From assembly GCA_964517495.1 (NCBI GenBank), contig CAZFER010000023.1, positions 15,605-79,604 on the forward strand: a stretch of 64,000 nucleotides of DNA. The letters are read 5' to 3'. Both the position numbers and the translations under genes were made by a program. Under the pieces are notes generated by a model. The model was given only the letters and a program-made list of their open reading frames with translations, ran no database searches and was not told where the DNA came from. Source of the DNA: CAZFER01 sp964517495. Lineage in GTDB: Bacteria; Hinthialibacterota; Hinthialibacteria; Hinthialibacterales; Hinthialibacteraceae. Shown in pieces: positions 28,004 to 36,900 of this stretch. Numbering within the stretch: position 1 is the stretch's first letter; every line of letters begins with the position of its first letter.

Positions 28004-28486
28004 TTATCTCGTAAAGGATAACAGTTTTATTTCCTTCAGGCTATTAATAATTTTTCCACCACTGCGCTCTATCCAATATTGTACTTGCAGATTTACCATC
28101 ACCCCTTCATTTTCACCGCTACGGCGAAAATCCCCGCGATATCCATTGATCACTTTATTTCCAAGCCCAAAGGCATATCCAATCTCAGATGCCGTACCTG
28201 AGTCAACATCCACGCCATCCAGTATAGATAGCACACCATCGCAGGATTTCAATAACTCCGCGTTTCGTTCCGCGATAAGCATGGATAAGCGATGGAGTTC
28301 GCATACTCGCTCCAAGGAATCAGAAATCATAAGAGCGTTGTCAAGCGATGAATCCAGGCCGCCTGAAGCACTCCAGGGATCAACCATCTCAAGGCCAATT
28401 GAATTCAACTGGATACGTAATTGTTCAATAAAAGGGCGGGTGCTTTCGGCAAACCCCAAAGGGGATGCTACAAAAATCTTTGACAT
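28004..28486 (-). CDS. Nucleoside 2-deoxyribosyltransferase family protein
   Basis: This 160-aa protein has the PF05014-type fold signatures. I-F-V-A-S-P-L-G-F lies at the N-terminus and D-S-G-T-A-S-E-I-G-Y-A-F-G-L-G-N near residues 95-110, where Glu101 matches the catalytic nucleophile. Known members transfer deoxyribose between bases or hydrolyse nucleotide N-glycosidic bonds, for example in salvage or nucleotide surveillance. I take the ATG at 28486 (AAAGGTG about ten bases upstream) over the GTG at 28498. It lies 17 bases after fliG and 48 before fliH, in the flagellar operon, where such a gene is unexpected. Confidence 0.85.
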   Translation of the reverse strand: MSKIFVASPLGFAESTRPFIEQLRIQLNSIGLEMVDPWSASGGLDSSLDNALMISDSLERVCELHRLSMLIAERNAELLKSCDGVLSILDGVDVDSGTASEIGYAFGLGNKVINGYRGDFRRSGENEGVMVNLQVQYWIERSGGKIINSLKEIKLLSFTR

Positions 28487-28503
28487 GATGTGGTTCACCT
28501 TTG

Positions 28504-29526
28504 TTATTCAAAATAGTCATCCTCCCCCGATGGAGCGATATGAATATCCCCAGCTTCTTCCATGTGTCTAAGCAGTTCGATGATTCGCTGTTGGGATTCT
28601 TCGACAGTCTTCACCCGGATGGGGCCCATGGTTTCAATATCATCTCTTAAAATTTGAGCGGCTCGGGATGAGAGGTTGCTGAGGACAAATTGCACCACAC
28701 TTTCATCGGCCCCCTTCAGCGCCGTTGCCAATTCCTTGTTGTCGACCCTTTGCAACAGTTTCTGCAATGAACGGTCATCAAGAGAAACCAGGTCACTGAA
28801 CGTGAACATCTGTTTTTTCACTTCAGAAGCAAGCATCTGATTTTCCGATTCGAGCCGTTCCATAATCGTCCGGCTGCTGTTTTGATCGATCCGATTTAAC
28901 AGCTCCGCCAATGAATCCACCCCACCCGCTGCTGTATATTCCTGTGAAAGCAGGTTCGACAGTTTCTTTTCCAAAACCCGTTCGACATCGGAGATAATTT
29001 CCGGGCTGGTTTGATCCATGGAAGCAATACGCAAGGCTACTTCCTGTTGCAGTTCGGGAGACAAACCCGTAAGGATGGAAGCAGCTTGATCGAAATCCAA
29101 ATGGGATAAGATCAGAGCAATCGTTTGAGGGTGTTCGTTCTGAACAAAATTAAACAGGCTATCCGAATCAACATGTTTGAGGAAATCAAACGGCGAACCG
29201 GTCAGGATACCTTGAAGACGCTCGATGATATCCATTGCCTTTCCCGGTCCAAGGGCTTTTTCAAGAATATCCCGGGCGGTATTGATCCCGCCATAGCTGA
29301 TATATTGCTTGGCCATGGCGGTATGGTAAAACTCTTCGATGACCTGAGAACTCAGCTCGTTTGATACATTTCCCAGATTGGCGATTTCAAGCGTAAGTTG
29401 TTCAATCTCCTGATCCGATAAACTCCGGTAAATTTGGGAAGCCGATTCCGGCCCCAATGCGAGCAAAAGAATGGCCGCCTTTTTTCGACCCGGCAACATA
29501 CCTGAATCATTTCGAATGTGTACCAT
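28504..29526 (-). CDS. fliG: Flagellar motor switch protein FliG
   Basis: This 340-aa C-ring protein couples to FliF at its N-terminus and to the stator at its C-terminus. It contains the E-H-P-Q-T-I-A signature of the middle domain, the L-L-x-R-I-D-Q-x-S-x-R linker region, and the charged torque helix of the C-terminal domain (D-D-R-S-L-Q-K-L-L-Q-R-V). The length matches the family. GAGGG lies six bases before the ATG. It follows fliF by 26 bases. Confidence 0.97.
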   Translation of the reverse strand: MVHIRNDSGMLPGRKKAAILLLALGPESASQIYRSLSDQEIEQLTLEIANLGNVSNELSSQVIEEFYHTAMAKQYISYGGINTARDILEKALGPGKAMDIIERLQGILTGSPFDFLKHVDSDSLFNFVQNEHPQTIALILSHLDFDQAASILTGLSPELQQEVALRIASMDQTSPEIISDVERVLEKKLSNLLSQEYTAAGGVDSLAELLNRIDQNSSRTIMERLESENQMLASEVKKQMFTFSDLVSLDDRSLQKLLQRVDNKELATALKGADESVVQFVLSNLSSRAAQILRDDIETMGPIRVKTVEESQQRIIELLRHMEEAGDIHIAPSGEDDYFE

Positions 29527-29552
29527 AATTCGCCCTCATTCTCATTTTCCCA

Positions 29553-31154
29553 TTAGCTACTAAGCCAGGCTTTAATAATCGCCGCCACTTCCTCCGGCTT
29601 TTCAGCCGCATAATTGATCACGTGCTCCTGCATCTTCAAACGGCGCTGCTCTTCCGCAGGCAAGCTGGCGATATCGCCAAATTCCGCCAATCCCAACTGA
29701 GCCAGTGTAAGTTCTTTTGCCTCGGTGACCGGCTCGATGGGCACTTCTTCTTCCATCTCCTCTTCCCCCATATCCGGTGGAGCGAAGGCGCGCTGGAAGA
29801 ACATATAAGCAAAATATCCAAGAGCTAATAGCAATACAAGCGGTAGCAAACTGCGAAGGGCATTGGTTACATTGTTCCAAAACTGTTCCCGGGCCAGCTC
29901 ATCCGCCCAGCTGGTATCGAATTCCATTTCATTAAGCACAAATTGAAAATTAGGAACTTGTTGCTGTTGTACCGGCACACCAATACTGGCCTTCAATGTG
30001 TCTTCAATTTTTGTGAGTTCTTGCGGTTGCCGATCCACTGGAGTGCCATCTTCATCTGTTTTTTTATTGATCGATATACCGACAGAGAGTTCATCAATTT
30101 CACCCTGTTCTTCCTGAATAAAGGTTTTGGCCCAGGGATACTGATTGTTTAGAATGGTTTCCGTAATTTGCGATTCTTCGACAGTCACCTCAGCCCCCAA
30201 ACCGGAATCCTGAACATTGGTGGAAACTCCAGGTTGGCCGGATATACCTGGGCTGGTGGATTTTTCTTCGTAATCTTTTTGACTAACCGCGGCAGGATTT
30301 GTGCCGTCGATATCGATTTTCTCTATCTTTTTATCTTCCCAATCCAAGACAACCGTGACTTCAACCTGATAATTTTCAGGGCCGACAATGACCTCCAACT
30401 TGCGTTCCAATTTTTGCGCCAAGTCCATTTCGACGATTTTTTTATACTGGAAATACTTGGTTGCGCGCGCCACGCCAGGCTGAACATCGGTATCTTCACT
30501 TAGGGGTTTGTTACTGGCATCCACCACAACGACATTTTGGGGATCCATATTTTCCACCGCGGCGGCTACCAGGCGTTGAATTCCTCTCACAATATCCTGT
30601 GAAGGCGTACCTCTACCTTGAATTTTTACTGACGCGGTGGGTTCGGCCTGATCTGATTTAAACAATTTCTCAGTTGGGACAACAATTTTCACCATGGCGT
30701 TATCGATTTCACGCGCCCCCTCGGTGATCGCTTCGGCCAGAGTGTTTTCCAATGCCCGTTGGCGCTGGACATCAAACATACTCTCAGTCATACCCAGCTG
30801 AACTTGATCAAACAGTTCCAATCCCGGCCCAAAATCAGGGCCAATCAAATCCTGTCCCGCCAATTGCAGGCGAACCTGGCTGCGAACAGATTTATCAACG
30901 AGGACAGTGTTGTCCCCTGACATTTTGTATTCAATACCATTTGAATCCAGGTAACTCGTTATTTCATTTAACCGGCTGAGATCATCTGAACTAATTAAGG
31001 TCACCATCTCAGGGCGGCTGGCCAAATAAACAGAAACACCCATGGCAAGCAACAATAAAAGTGGAACCGAAACAAAAATGACTTTTTGTTGAGGAGATAT
31101 CTGTACCCAAATGCGTCCGATCTGTTCTTTTATTTGTTGAAGAAAATCCTGCAT
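29553..31154 (-). CDS. fliF: Flagellar MS-ring protein FliF
   Basis: FliF forms the inner-membrane MS ring on which the rod, export gate and C ring assemble. The ATG at 31154 has AGGAG eight bases upstream. A GTG at 31163 is less likely. The 533-aa protein has transmembrane helices near residues 23-44 and about 431-453. They bracket the periplasmic ring-building domains (S-Y-L-D-S-N-G-I-E-Y-K and similar YscJ/FliF motifs). The C-terminal acidic cytoplasmic tail ends in the FliG-binding region (A-A-I-I-K-A-W-L). A short FliF-like paralog lies directly upstream. Confidence 0.96.
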   Translation of the reverse strand: MQDFLQQIKEQIGRIWVQISPQQKVIFVSVPLLLLLAMGVSVYLASRPEMVTLISSDDLSRLNEITSYLDSNGIEYKMSGDNTVLVDKSVRSQVRLQLAGQDLIGPDFGPGLELFDQVQLGMTESMFDVQRQRALENTLAEAITEGAREIDNAMVKIVVPTEKLFKSDQAEPTASVKIQGRGTPSQDIVRGIQRLVAAAVENMDPQNVVVVDASNKPLSEDTDVQPGVARATKYFQYKKIVEMDLAQKLERKLEVIVGPENYQVEVTVVLDWEDKKIEKIDIDGTNPAAVSQKDYEEKSTSPGISGQPGVSTNVQDSGLGAEVTVEESQITETILNNQYPWAKTFIQEEQGEIDELSVGISINKKTDEDGTPVDRQPQELTKIEDTLKASIGVPVQQQQVPNFQFVLNEMEFDTSWADELAREQFWNNVTNALRSLLPLVLLLALGYFAYMFFQRAFAPPDMGEEEMEEEVPIEPVTEAKELTLAQLGLAEFGDIASLPAEEQRRLKMQEHVINYAAEKPEEVAAIIKAWLSS

Positions 31155-31225
31155 GGCCGACACTCCTGCACCTTGTTCATGTTTTCATTCTCAGTATCTG
31201 GTGGAACAGGTGCTCTTTCATACAA

Positions 31226-31615
31226 TTATGAATCCAACTGGGAGATGGCTTTTGACCTTCCCACTCGCGCCGGATCGAAACGTTTGTACTGATTACTTTC
31301 AGTTGGCCCTATCAATCCTTCATTGGCTAAATTTAAAAGGATAAGGCTTCGCTCGCGTTCTTTTACCAAAAATACACGCTCTGAATTCAATTCATAAAAG
31401 AATTCCTGATTGTCCAGATAGGAACGGATTGATTCGACCTGGGCTGTATCATTTGAATCGATCAATACAACCGTTTTCGAATAATCAGCAAAAAAGAGGG
31501 CATAGCCGAGTTCAATAGGAAGAATTAAACAACATAGAATAAATACCACCTTTTGCCAATATAAAAATGACTTCCACAATGTCGAACAATAACCTTTTAT
31601 ATTATAAATGATCAT
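31226..31615 (-). CDS. Mini-FliF: stand-alone FliF/YscJ N-terminal-like protein
   Basis: The ATG at 31615 has AGGAGG six bases upstream. The 129-aa product has one membrane helix (about 22-42) followed by a periplasmic segment that aligns with the first ring-building domain of FliF encoded next door. Compare I-R-S-Y-L-D-N-Q-E-F-F-Y-E-L and L-L-N-L-A-N-E-G-L-I-G-P here with T-S-Y-L-D-S-N-G-I-E-Y-K-M and L-Q-L-A-G-Q-D-L-I-G-P in FliF. It stops right after this domain. It has its own good ribosome-binding site and sits 71 bases before fliF, so it looks like a maintained gene rather than debris. Function unknown. Confidence 0.75.
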   Translation of the reverse strand: MIIYNIKGYCSTLWKSFLYWQKVVFILCCLILPIELGYALFFADYSKTVVLIDSNDTAQVESIRSYLDNQEFFYELNSERVFLVKERERSLILLNLANEGLIGPTESNQYKRFDPARVGRSKAISQLDS

Positions 31616-31648
31616 GATTATCCTCCTGGAATCCACCTACAATACTTT

Positions 31649-31921
31649 TTATTGGGTTGACATCATTTTTTCATATTCATTTTCAGGTAAATCCTTATCA
31701 CGCTCTTTTTCTTTCATGGAAGAACCAGCAACACCAACGGTTGTTTTTTCAGCCGTTTTGGAAGCCATGGAAGCTGAGGTTCTTTCCAAATCACCATTCA
31801 TTCCCAAAACAAGAAATAAGCTCAGGCTGGTGATAACCGGTATTAACCACAAGCAAGAAATCAACCAGCGTTTTTGAGGAATATTGCCGGCTTGTTTTTT
31901 CACCGACGTCTGCTTTTCCAT
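31649..31921 (-). CDS. Small single-pass membrane protein in the flagellar block
   Basis: The ATG at 31921 has AAGGAG eight bases upstream, better than the ATG at 31939. The 90-aa protein has a basic N-terminus, one transmembrane helix (about 19-40) and a charged Ser/Thr/Glu/Lys-rich tail, probably periplasmic. I recognise no family. It lies 33 bases before the mini-FliF gene and about 270 bases after fliE on the same strand, so a role in basal-body assembly is possible by position only. Confidence 0.6.
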   Translation of the reverse strand: MEKQTSVKKQAGNIPQKRWLISCLWLIPVITSLSLFLVLGMNGDLERTSASMASKTAEKTTVGVAGSSMKEKERDKDLPENEYEKMMSTQ

Positions 31922-31939
31922 CCCACACTCTCCTTCCAT

Positions 31940-32191
31940 CCCAACTAAACGTACTGTTTATTGAAGGTCCAGGAATCAGATACATCTAAAAGCATTCTCC
32001 TGACACAGATGTATGCCAACTCAACACAAAGATATGATAAAAAGGGGAAGACGAAGGCAGGTAATTGGTCAATCACCACCATAATAAGGTGGGATTAAGA
32101 ACCAAAATACGCAAACAAAAGGAAGTTTACCATCGTTTCCCTCAACCCAATCGAAACCCATTGGTTTCAAAATTGAATAAGCATATATATC
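31940..32191. other. Intergenic gap inside the flagellar block
   Basis: This is about 250 bases of AT-rich DNA between fliE and the small membrane protein gene. I find no convincing open frame, no sigma54-type GG-N10-GC element on the minus strand, and no clear hairpin terminator. It may contain an internal promoter that I cannot identify. Confidence 0.4.
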
Positions 32192-32515
32192 TTACACCGG
32201 CAAGCGCCGGATTTCATCCCATCCACGTAATAATTGATTACGAATTTGCATTAATAAATTAAACGCAATGCCCGCCTCTTCCGTGGCGATCATCACTTCA
32301 TGCACACTGCTAATCTCTCCGGTTACTAATTTTTGGACTTTTCCAGCCGCGGCATTCTGCATGGAATTTACCTCGTTCACCGAACTTTTCAATAAGTCGG
32401 CAAACGATTTTCCAGGCACGACCGGTTCTTTGGGGGCGAATTCGGACGCCATTCCCTGTTCACTCGGACCAGGACCATATGGTCCAACCGGCATTCCACC
32501 AAGGGGATCCACCAT
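32192..32515 (-). CDS. fliE: Flagellar hook-basal body protein FliE
   Basis: FliE (107 aa here) joins the MS ring to the proximal rod. After a Pro/Gly-rich N-terminal extension (about 35 residues), the FliE core is clear: S-F-A-D-L-L-K-S-S-V-N-E-V-N near the middle and the C-terminal helix V-H-E-V-M-I-A-T-E-E-A-G-I-A-F-N-L-L-M-Q-I-R-N-Q-L-L. GGGAGAG lies six bases before the ATG. It follows flgB-flgC and a FliE-like orf, the usual flgBC-fliE order with one extra gene inserted. Confidence 0.93.
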   Translation of the reverse strand: MVDPLGGMPVGPYGPGPSEQGMASEFAPKEPVVPGKSFADLLKSSVNEVNSMQNAAAGKVQKLVTGEISSVHEVMIATEEAGIAFNLLMQIRNQLLRGWDEIRRLPV

Positions 32516-32527
32516 AAATCACTCTCC

Positions 32528-32851
32528 CTATTCCTGTTCTTCAGGTGGTGTTTCATTGTTCATATCGGTCATCGGCGGTATCAATTTTTGCATTAAATGA
32601 TGGGCTTGCATGGTATCATCAAACGCACTTTTGGCTTGATCCATTGCCGACTCAACATCTTCCACTTTGGAGGGCGAAGTTTGTGACATCTGATCCGCAT
32701 CATGACCGATTTGTCCCAGCGCTTGAATCAATTCATCCTTAAACTGGCCCAAATCCGCCTGATTTTTCGGGTTGGGACCAGGGGCGGGTTTCGCACCATC
32801 AATCGAGGAAACATCTCGCGGCGGTATGGGAAAAGAAGACATGTCACTCAC
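32528..32851 (-). CDS. FliE-like / inner-rod-like protein, 107 aa
   Basis: A GTG start with GGAG nine bases upstream gives a 107-aa acidic protein lying between flgC and fliE (12 bases before fliE). Its C-terminal helix, V-E-D-V-E-S-A-M-D-Q-A-K-S-A-F-D-D-T-M-Q, has the same spacing of hydrophobic and small residues as the FliE C-terminus and as T3SS inner-rod (YscI/HrpB) proteins. The N-terminus is Pro/Ser-rich. I infer a second FliE-type adaptor or rod component. The similarity is short and could be generic helix composition. Confidence 0.65.
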   Translation of the reverse strand: MSDMSSFPIPPRDVSSIDGAKPAPGPNPKNQADLGQFKDELIQALGQIGHDADQMSQTSPSKVEDVESAMDQAKSAFDDTMQAHHLMQKLIPPMTDMNNETPPEEQE

Positions 32852-32869
32852 GATTGCGTTCTCCTAATC

Positions 32870-33313
32870 TTAACGGCCTCCGCCGATTTGCAAGGCCCGC
32901 TGTTCCATTTGCTTATATGAATTAATGGTCGTCACATTCGCTTCATAGGCACGTGAGGCATCAATCATATTCACCATCTCGGTGGTAACGTTAATATTCG
33001 GCCTTAATACAATTCCATCGGGATCAGCAAACGGATGGCCAGGATCATATATTTTGATAAAAGCCTTGTCCGTCTTATCTTCTACAATTTTTTGCACTTT
33101 CACCCCGCTGCCAATCGTACGGTTCAAGCGCCGCCGGGCAGTCGATAGCGACTCGGAAAAAGTACGTCCCGGCGCCTCAAAAACCACTTCACGGCGTCGA
33201 TAGGGTCCCCCTTCAGTAGTCACCATGGTATTGGCGTTGGCAATATTATTGGCAATCACATCCATGCGAATGCGTTGTGCCGTCATCCCTGAAGCACATA
33301 TGGAATAACTCAT
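32870..33313 (-). CDS. flgC: Flagellar basal-body rod protein FlgC
   Basis: This 147-aa proximal rod protein is exported through the flagellar secretion system and polymerises on FliE. The N-terminal rod signature is V-I-A-N-N-I-A-N-A-N-T. The C-terminal helical segment ends in A-Y-E-A-N-V-T-T-I-N-S-Y-K, typical of rod/hook axial proteins. It lies between flgB and the FliE-like orf, in the standard flgB-flgC order. Confidence 0.95.
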   Translation of the reverse strand: MSYSICASGMTAQRIRMDVIANNIANANTMVTTEGGPYRRREVVFEAPGRTFSESLSTARRRLNRTIGSGVKVQKIVEDKTDKAFIKIYDPGHPFADPDGIVLRPNINVTTEMVNMIDASRAYEANVTTINSYKQMEQRALQIGGGR

Positions 33314-33335
33314 GATCTCCCTCTTATTTTAAGTA

Positions 33336-33761
33336 TTATGGCCTTCCTGCCGTTTGTATGACATTCTTTGTTCCACCGTAATAGCGAGACAGAATCTCGG
33401 TAAATTGAACGTTTCGTTGAGTATTTTTCGCCAAATCAGCCATCTCTTGATCAATGTTAATATTATTTTTATCCGGGCGGAAGCGGGTTTCATTATCAAT
33501 ATCGACTCTTGGGCGCACCATCTTGATCTCTTCCGGACCACCAATAATGAAATGGGCTGGATGAGTGCGGCGCCCAATGAAACCTTGCTGATTAATAGCC
33601 CGCTTTAGTTGATCTTCAAATTCAACGGTCGCCCGTTGATATTTAGGCGTATCCACATTTGCTATGTTATTCGAAATGGCCTCATGACGCAAATTGGTTC
33701 CTTCAATTCCCTTTTTCAGGACATTGATGGTTGAACTTCCTAAAAAGGATCCGATAATCAT
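33336..33761 (-). CDS. flgB: Flagellar basal-body rod protein FlgB
   Basis: This 141-aa proximal rod protein has the signature R-H-E-A-I-S-N-N-I-A-N-V-D-T-P-K-Y and a C-terminal helix Q-E-M-A-D-L-A-K-N-T-Q-R-N-V-Q-F-T-E. The ATG at 33761 has AGGTGA about ten bases upstream. A GTG at 33773 would extend it by four residues but lacks spacing for a ribosome site. A sigma54-type promoter lies about 45 bases upstream, so flgB appears to head a regulated rod/MS-ring/export transcript. Confidence 0.94.
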   Translation of the reverse strand: MIIGSFLGSSTINVLKKGIEGTNLRHEAISNNIANVDTPKYQRATVEFEDQLKRAINQQGFIGRRTHPAHFIIGGPEEIKMVRPRVDIDNETRFRPDKNNINIDQEMADLAKNTQRNVQFTEILSRYYGGTKNVIQTAGRP

Positions 33762-33803
33762 TCTCCGACTCACCTCAAAAGAATTGTGTTAAGCAAATTA
33801 AAA

Positions 33804-33819
33804 CGCAAAATACGTACCA
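33804..33819 (-). promoter_or_regulatory. Sigma54 (RpoN)-type promoter upstream of flgB
   Basis: On the minus strand the element reads TGGTACG-TATT-TTGCG. It has GG at -24 (33818-33817) and GC at -12 (33806-33805), separated by ten bases. It differs from the consensus TGGCACG-N4-TTGC only at the fourth base. The predicted start is near 33794, leaving about 33 bases of leader before the flgB ATG. The gene for an NtrC-type activator lies about 4 kb upstream on the same strand. Confidence 0.75.
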
Positions 33820-33920
33820 CCCACCAAACACTCTTTTTTTTAATAAATTCAATCCTTTTCATCAAAATCAAAACAAAAATCGGCAATTCTTTCCACCTTT
33901 TTTCAAATAAATGGCTCCTC

Positions 33921-36900
33921 TTAATTAGCGGACAGCCCTGTACCCATCTTATTGCGCTGTGTTGCAATTAAATTTTCAACATCATTTTTAAGATTCGACG
34001 CGATGGTTATTTTCTCTGGAACTTTGGTTAAATTCACTTGTTCGAAAGTCTGAACCGCTTTTTCCATATAACTTAAATATAGATCGACATCATTGTTATT
34101 TTGTCGTAGAAACTCATTGGCGCGAGATTCATAGGCCCGTCCCAATAAAATCAACGCATCCGCATAATTTTCAGGAGTATAAAGAGTATCTGAAGATATG
34201 TTACCCAACGCCTGAATGGCTTTGTCCAAGACATTACCTTTGTTGTTAGGTGGGACTTCATCCTTCATTTGCATATAACACTTTCCTAACTGCCAATAGA
34301 CATAATTTCTGTTTAATTTTTCATCATTAGTGCTAACAGTGCTCAAATAAGCCTCATAATTTTCTGCTGCTTTTTTAAAGTTTTCGTAACCGTCATCTTG
34401 GGTCAATCCTAATTCGTAGTGAATTTTAGCTATTTTTTCCAAGGAATCCGGATCATTGGCCAACCGTTCATCCACAGCCTCTGAGGGAAGGGGATAATGA
34501 TCAATCAATGCATCATAGGCGGTCAGTGTTTGTTTCAGATTATCAATTCGTTCATCCCCATAAGAGCGTTTGGCTTCGGTATAATAGGTTTCCGCAATCC
34601 CCTTCATGGCTTCAAAGGCCGGTCCTTTTTTAACCGGTAAACCAACCCGCTTCAGGCGGTTAACTTCGCTTTCGGTGGGGGGAGGATTATCTTTGATAAT
34701 CTGGCGATAAATTTCACGTGCATTATCAAAAGAATATCCTTTGCGATAAGCATTCGCCAGTTTTTTACGAACTCGTTCATCGGTGTTTTCATAATTTTCG
34801 CCCAAGTATTGTTTATAATACTCAACTGCTTTGTCATAATTTGCCCGGTCGGCGTTAATATCACCCAAGCGTTCAATCGCTTTAGGGATATATTTTGGCG
34901 CGACGTTTTCGTTTTGATATTCGGCCAGGGCTTCTTCCAAATATTGTTGCGCATCTCTATAATTTCCGGCCTTGTATGCACTATGTCCTCGGCGGAATTT
35001 TATTTCGATGAGATAAGTTTTATTGATTGGATCCCCAAAGCGCGAGTCGTCTCTGGCGGATATTGCCGCATTATATTGGGTAACAGCCTCTTCAAATTGT
35101 TGCTTGGCTTTTTCTCTAAGATTTTCGGCTTCTTTCATCAAAACTGGCGAACCACCAACAGCTTGGGCATCCTGTTCTTTTACCATGGCTTGTTTGAGCA
35201 ACGTATCACCATACCGATCCAGCGCATCCGCATAATAATAAAGAGTAAGATAGGTATAACCGGTATTCGGATAATTTTGTTTAGCGATTTCAAACCGCCG
35301 AATGGCCTCCTCAAAATCCTGGTCCGTTTGAAGATATACATTAGTCAGGCGGATTTCAGCCAAATTACTAACTTCACCATTTTGATCTCTTGGATATAAA
35401 GGATTGGCTTTTAGCGCATCAATGTAATATTTTTTTACCAGACTATAGTCTTTTCCTTCCTGCTCTTGGGCTTGTTTCCAGGCTGCATCACCTAATAAAT
35501 AGAGGGTTTTTGTTTTGATTTCGGGATTAACGGTTTGAGTTGAATTAAGGAGCATTTCACCCGCTGCTATGGTGCCAGTGTAATCCCGCATTATATGCCT
35601 TGATTTGGCACGATTATATAAAATATTGTGGTATGTATCGGAATCGAGAAGTTCGCTTTTATCCAACAAAATGGAATAAAGCTCGTTGGCTTTATCCAAG
35701 AACATTTCGGCGGTCCTTTTCTTTTGTTGGGCTTCTTCCTCCAATTGTTTTTTGGGTGGCATCCCTTCAGGAAAATCAGCTGCGTTTTTTTCGAATTCCT
35801 TCCATTGATCCCCTGCTTCTTCCCCTCTAATTAAATATAAATCCGCTAATTCATTAAAAACATTATTTACATTATCAATGACTTCACGATAATTGAGGTC
35901 ATCAAGAGAGATATCGATTTGTCTGGCTTCTTCCTCAGCCTTTTCATAATACCCAATAGCGTCTCTTAATTTGGCAGTGGCATTATCCTTTTGTTCCTTG
36001 TCCGGTTTGTAACGTTGGTAGAGTTTCCGGTTGATATTGCCCAATTTAGCATTCATGTTCATGGCGTTGATATGATCATCCCGATCTTTGTAATGATCGA
36101 GTGCTTGTTCGTACACGCTAATGGCATTATTCAATAGCCGATCTTCCTGTTCTTTATCCACCTCAGCCCACCGCTCGTAGGTTTCGCCCAAATCAATACG
36201 GGCTTGAATCGCATCTTCTGATTGTTCATATCGTTCTATGAATTCTTTAAGTTTTTGAACGGCATTTTCAAATCGATTCAATTTCCGCTGTGCCAAAGCG
36301 ATACGTAGAAGGGCTTTTCGTTGTTCTGCCGGATCAACATAGGCTCCTGCAGCATCCCGTTCTTCAGGCGGAAGTTCGAGATTCTTTTCAGCCTGCTTCA
36401 TGGCCCTTTCCTCAAGCTCCGCCAAATAGTCTCCGTACCATTCCGCCATTAGGCGGTAAGGTTCTTCACTTTTTTCTTCTTCATTCAACTGTTCATAAGC
36501 TGTAGCGATTTGATAATAGGAATTGCTGGTTTTTTCATAGGCCTCCGGCACATTTTGATTTGTGGGAAATTCATTGATAAATTCTTCAAACAAGGTTACC
36601 GCGGTCTGGAATTCAGGAATGGCCTCTTCAAATTGATCATTTCTATCATATTCCAGTGCCAATTCATAATGATCATTCGCTTCCTCCCACGCCCTTAATT
36701 GGGCATCGGGGCTGCGGTACACCATGTAATAAATCATGAAACCCGTGGTAATTAACATGAGGGTGATAATTGCACCCAATAAGGAATACATTTCAAGCTG
36801 GGTAAGTTGAATGCGGCTTAAAAACCGTTCAACAAAGCTGGAGGGCTCTTCTTCCTCCTCTTCGGTTTCTTGACCTTCTTCTTCACCTTCACCCTCTTCA

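Noticed and set aside
34809..35399. 196-aa plus-strand open frame
   Set aside because: It is antisense to the TPR protein gene, is hydrophobic and Ile/Phe-rich as expected from the complement of Lys/Asn/Glu-rich coding, and has no domain.
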